Positions 61,213 to 64,000 of a stretch of 64,000 nt of DNA are shown piece by piece (the stretch's first letter is position 1; every line of letters begins with the position of its first letter). Origin of the DNA: Streptomyces sp. I05A-00742 (GTDB taxonomy: Bacteria; Actinomycetota; Actinomycetes; Streptomycetales; Streptomycetaceae); the NCBI RefSeq assembly GCF_013055795.1, contig NZ_JABETO010000008.1, positions 1 to 64,000 of the forward strand, given 5' to 3'. The position numbers were made by a program, and so were the translations under genes. Below the pieces are notes generated by a model that did no database searches, was not told the origin of the DNA, and saw only the letters and a list, made by a program, of their open reading frames with translations.

Positions 61213-61490
61213 CGTCCGCCCCCGCCGGGCGGGACCGCCGCGGGACCGCCGGTGACGGCCGGACCGTCCGGCGGGGACAACAGGGCCGCGGCCTCGGCGA
61301 GGGTCAGGCTGCTCAGGTCCTCGAGCGGGAGCAGGGCCCCGGTGTGGTCGTCGAGCGCCACGGCCAGCTCCACCATCGCCATGGAGTCCAGGGCCAGCTC
61401 CTTGAACGTGCGCTCCGGGGCCAGCTGTTCGGGATCGATGCCGATCCGGGTGACGAGGGCTTCGGTCAGGATCTCGTACGCGTTGCTCAT
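61209..61490 (-). CDS. Acyl carrier protein (93 aa)
   Basis: ACP with the phosphopantetheine serine Ser36 in ELALDSMAMVELA (usual motif DSL/DSM). A Gly/Pro-rich tail of about 20 residues follows the four-helix domain. Its stop overlaps the ketosynthase start (ATGA). In this operon it should carry the acyl (probably 3-hydroxyacyl) group used by the OlsB-like and OlsA-like acyltransferases. Confidence 0.9.
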   Translation of the reverse strand: MSNAYEILTEALVTRIGIDPEQLAPERTFKELALDSMAMVELAVALDDHTGALLPLEDLSSLTLAEAAALLSPPDGPAVTGGPAAVPPGGGGR

Positions 61491-61512
61491 CGCCGTCCTT
61501 CACCGTCCGTTC

Positions 61513-62445
61513 TCAGGAGGGGTTGCACAGACCGTGCCGCCGTGGCGCGAGAGCTTCCGTCGTTCCGCACCGGGTGCACGTCGCGTGGGGTGCGGGGCAG
61601 TGCCGGGCGCGGCACCGGCGTACGGCCGGGCCATGGGCGTCGACCGCGTGTTCGGCGAGCGCGGCGAGGCTCCGGCGGTCGGGAGCCGCACCGGCGGGGA
61701 TGGGGGGCAGGAGCGTCACCTCGACGGTCAGTCCCCGGATCGCGGCGGTGTTGCGCAGCGACTCGGCCGCGGTCATGTCGCCCACGAAGGAGGCGGCAGT
61801 CACCGTTCTGCCGGCGACGTGGTAGCGCAGGGCCACCGGGAGGACGGCCGCTCCGGCGTCGAGTGCGGCCTGGAAGGCGGCGGGACGGTAGCGGCCCCGG
61901 GCGGCGCCGCACCACGTCGTGCCCTCGGCGAAGGCGGCCACCGCGTCCCCGCCGCGCAGCGCCGCGGCGACGGCGGCGACGCTGCGGGGCAGCGTGGACA
62001 GCCGGTCCCGGTCGACGTAGATGCTGCGGCCGATGACCGCGAGCCAGCCGATGACGGGCCATCGGCGCAGGTCGGCCCGGCTGACCAGGCGCACGGGCAG
62101 CACGGCCGGGAGCACGGCGACGTCGAGCCACGACGTGTGGTCGCCGACGACCAGCGGGGCCGGGCCGCCACCGGTGCGGTGGTGCGTTCCGCGGACCGTC
62201 CGGCGGACGCCCATCGACCGCAGGGTGCCCCGCAGGAACCACCGGTACGCCGCGTCCGACGCGCGGCGCCCGGCGAGCACGGTCAGGGCCAGCAGCGGCA
62301 GGTGGGCGAGCAGCAGCAGGAAGGCGCCGATCCGCAGGGCCCGGCGCAGGTGTCCGACGGTCGGCGGGGCGGGCCGCAGGCAGTCGCGCCCGCAGGAGGA
62401 GACCGGGCGCCAGGGCGCGACGGCCGCGGGGCCGGGTCCCGTCAT
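61513..62445 (-). CDS. olsA: 1-acylglycerol-phosphate/OlsA-like O-acyltransferase (310 aa)
   Basis: PlsC/LPLAT family: one or two N-terminal helices (LRIGAFLLLLAHLPLLALTV), the catalytic GDHTSWLD (HX4D), the FAEGTTW substrate motif and GAAVLPVALRY. In ornithine-lipid synthesis OlsA esterifies the 3-hydroxyl of lyso-ornithine lipid. A C-terminal extension has a short Cys pair (CTRCGTTEAL). ATG overlaps the OlsB-like stop (ATGA). The assignment to OlsA rather than lipid A/phosphatidic acid synthesis rests on the neighbouring OlsB. Confidence 0.82.
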   Translation of the reverse strand: MTGPGPAAVAPWRPVSSCGRDCLRPAPPTVGHLRRALRIGAFLLLLAHLPLLALTVLAGRRASDAAYRWFLRGTLRSMGVRRTVRGTHHRTGGGPAPLVVGDHTSWLDVAVLPAVLPVRLVSRADLRRWPVIGWLAVIGRSIYVDRDRLSTLPRSVAAVAAALRGGDAVAAFAEGTTWCGAARGRYRPAAFQAALDAGAAVLPVALRYHVAGRTVTAASFVGDMTAAESLRNTAAIRGLTVEVTLLPPIPAGAAPDRRSLAALAEHAVDAHGPAVRRCRARHCPAPHATCTRCGTTEALAPRRHGLCNPS

Positions 62446-63233
62446 CCGCTCATCCTGCGCAGCAGGCGGAGGTAGGCGGGGCTCACCCGGTCCAGGGACA
62501 GGAGGACGAACAGGTCCGCGGCGTTGAAGGCCGCGTCGAGGGCCGGTGGTCCGCACACCCAGGCGCCCAGTCGCAGATAGCCCTGGAGCAGCGGGGGGAG
62601 AGGGGCGTCGGGCCCTTCCGGGACGGTGTCGGCGGGCCAGGGGACGCGGGGTGTCACCCGGTGCGGGAGGGGCGCCCGGTGGTGGTCGCGGACCGTCCGC
62701 CAGGCCGCCGCGGCCCGATGCCCTCCGTCGTCGAGGGAGACGGAGACGCAGCCGCACAGCCACCTGGACCGACGCTGCGTCAGGTAGGTGAGGATGCCGG
62801 ACCACAGGGCGAGCATCACCGTGCCGTTGCGGTGTCCGGGGTGGACGCACGCGCGCCCGGCCTCCACGAGGCCGTCGCGCAGGGGCGCGAGCGCGCCGAG
62901 GTCGAACTCGCCGTCGGCGTAGAGCTTCCCGGCGGGGCCGGCCGCCCGTGGGGGCAGCAGCCGGTAGGTGCCCACCAGTTGCCCGGTGGCCCGCTCATGG
63001 ACGACGAGGTGGTCGCAGAGCCCGTCGAAGGGGTCCGCGTCGCGGCCGTCCACCGCGGACACCGCGCCGTCGCCGAACTCTCCGGTGAGGACCGCGTGCC
63101 GCAGCCGCTGTGCGGCGTGCACACCCGGTTCGTCGGTGGCCAGCGTGACCTCGTAGCCGTGCGCGGACCCGGCGCTCCCGGCGCGGGCGAGGACGCGTCG
63201 TCCGTCCGTCGAGGGTTCGGTCCCGGTGCTCAT
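62442..63233 (-). CDS. olsB: OlsB-like ornithine/amine N-acyltransferase (263 aa)
   Basis: GNAT-like acyl-ACP N-acyltransferase with the strong OlsB hallmarks AAQRLRHAVLTGEFG, PFDGLCDHLVVHE, QLVGTYRLLPP, GEFDLGALAPLRDGLVEAGR and CVHPGHRNG. OlsB makes 3-hydroxyacyl-ornithine from ornithine and an acyl-ACP. Its start overlaps the upstream desaturase stop and its stop the OlsA-like start. Confidence in the family is high; whether ornithine is the amine is inference. Confidence 0.86.
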   Translation of the reverse strand: MSTGTEPSTDGRRVLARAGSAGSAHGYEVTLATDEPGVHAAQRLRHAVLTGEFGDGAVSAVDGRDADPFDGLCDHLVVHERATGQLVGTYRLLPPRAAGPAGKLYADGEFDLGALAPLRDGLVEAGRACVHPGHRNGTVMLALWSGILTYLTQRRSRWLCGCVSVSLDDGGHRAAAAWRTVRDHHRAPLPHRVTPRVPWPADTVPEGPDAPLPPLLQGYLRLGAWVCGPPALDAAFNAADLFVLLSLDRVSPAYLRLLRRMSG

Positions 63234-64000
63234 CGGTCCTGCCTGATCGGACCGCGCAGCTGGCGCGCGACGGCCGGGAACCAGCCGAGGTCGTAGTGGC
63301 CGTCGCCACGCGCCCGCAGCGCGGACCACGGCAGGCCCGGGTGACGGTGGTGCACGCCGTGCAGGTTGAAGTTGAGCGCGAAGGCTTCGAGGGGGCGGGG
63401 CAGCCGGAGGTCCAGTGCTTGCAGCGGGGCGTCGAGCGGGGTGGCGTAGTGGTACGCGTTGTCCGCGAGCGACACCATGAGCGCCCGCCCGCCGAGGGCG
63501 GCGCACAGCATCCACGCGTACCCGCCGTAGGCCGCGAAGGCCGCCGCGTGGAGGGCGACGACGGCCGCCGCGTCGACGCGGAGCTGGCGCAGCGCCCGGG
63601 CGCGGGCGAGGCGTTCGAACAGCGGGCCCGCCACGGAGTCCGGCGCCTCGGCGGCGCGGGCGAGGCGCCGCATCGCCCCCGCCGGCAGCACGGCGAGGAA
63701 CGCCGAGGCCGCTTCCATCAGATAGAGGCCGCCGAGGAGCCTCGCGTAGTAGCCCGGCGCGACCTTGAGCCAGGTCGTCGTCCCGGCGTCGTAGACCTCG
63801 GTGCGCTCGCGCGGTGTGCGGCTGTACCGGTGGTGCAGCAGGTGTCCGGTCTTCAGCACCACGAACGGTGCGCCGTGGAGCACGGCCAGGACGCGGCCGC
63901 AGCGGTCGTTCCGGGTCCGGTCGGCGAACAGGCTGCCGTGGATGCCCTCGTGGACCAACGACCAGAGGGGGACCGCGGTGAGCGTCAGCGGCACCTCCGC
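63230..64000 (-). CDS. Fatty-acid desaturase/hydroxylase family protein (5' end outside window)
   Basis: C-terminal part of a membrane di-iron enzyme. Three histidine boxes are present: HEGIHGSL, HLLHHRYSR and HGVHHRHP. Several hydrophobic helices lie between. It may desaturate the acyl chain or hydroxylate the lipid head group (like OlsE in rhizobia). Its stop overlaps the olsB-like start (ATGA), so it is the first visible gene of the five-gene operon. The N-terminus and start are off the window: a GTG at about 63994 is probably internal. Confidence 0.85.
   Translation of the reverse strand, partial: AEVPLTLTAVPLWSLVHEGIHGSLFADRTRNDRCGRVLAVLHGAPFVVLKTGHLLHHRYSRTPRERTEVYDAGTTTWLKVAPGYYARLLGGLYLMEAASAFLAVLPAGAMRRLARAAEAPDSVAGPLFERLARARALRQLRVDAAAVVALHAAAFAAYGGYAWMLCAALGGRALMVSLADNAYHYATPLDAPLQALDLRLPRPLEAFALNFNLHGVHHRHPGLPWSALRARGDGHYDLGWFPAVARQLRGPIRQDR

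Overview
The window is about 64 kb of very GC-rich DNA with dense short-spaced genes, frequent GTG starts, strong third-position GC bias, ATGA/GTGA stop-start overlaps and rare TTA codons. Together with mycothiol-dependent formaldehyde dehydrogenase and many actinobacterial small-protein families, this points to a Streptomyces chromosome (inference; no rRNA or tRNA gene is present to place the species). I see no CRISPR array, insertion sequence, phage or integrated element.

Left part (1-35 kb) is mostly ordinary chromosome: the end of a family 9 glycosyltransferase, an MFS exporter, short-chain dehydrogenases, a set of small stress-type proteins, an alcohol dehydrogenase/HAD phosphatase pair, an FAD oxidoreductase with a Rieske domain, a family 65 glycoside phosphorylase coupled to a beta-phosphoglucomutase-like HAD enzyme, a methyltransferase, a secreted NucA/NucB-type nuclease, a complete methionine importer (metQ-metN-metI), a CapA-like protein, a secreted adenosine-deaminase-like protein, an FtsH protease, a GT-C membrane glycosyltransferase, a two-component system behind a strikingly repetitive promoter, branched-chain aminotransferase and a secreted M28 aminopeptidase. 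Two copies of a Streptomyces-type palindromic intergenic repeat lie at about 3.0-3.2 kb and 21.7 kb.

The centre (35-46 kb) holds the most interesting locus. Six co-directional genes, 39518-45667, encode a CitE-like aldolase, an alpha-oxoamine synthase, a MaoC-type dehydratase, a PGM1-like ATP-grasp peptide ligase, an amidinotransferase and a zinc-free MDR reductase. This is the gene set reported for ketomemicin pseudotripeptides, in which a ketomethylene (carbonylmethylene) pseudodipeptide is joined to an amidino-arginine. Upstream and divergent is a helix-turn-helix/nSTAND ATPase regulator lacking the Walker A lysine, and both the regulator and the first biosynthetic gene carry rare TTA codons, suggesting bldA-dependent developmental control. 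A FUSC-type membrane protein and an isocitrate-lyase-superfamily enzyme flank the regulator.

Right part (46-60 kb): cold-shock-domain protein, flavin monooxygenase divergent from an MFS exporter, a BtrH-like papain-fold protein, mycothiol-dependent formaldehyde detoxification pair, an acyl-CoA synthetase, an L,D-transpeptidase, a NUDIX hydrolase, a Spo0M-like protein and small secreted proteins. The right end (59992-64000, minus strand) is an overlapping five-gene lipid operon: desaturase/hydroxylase (cut by the window), OlsB-like N-acyltransferase, OlsA-like O-acyltransferase, a dedicated acyl carrier protein and a ketosynthase. It looks like an ornithine-lipid (or related aminolipid) pathway carrying its own acyl-chain machinery.
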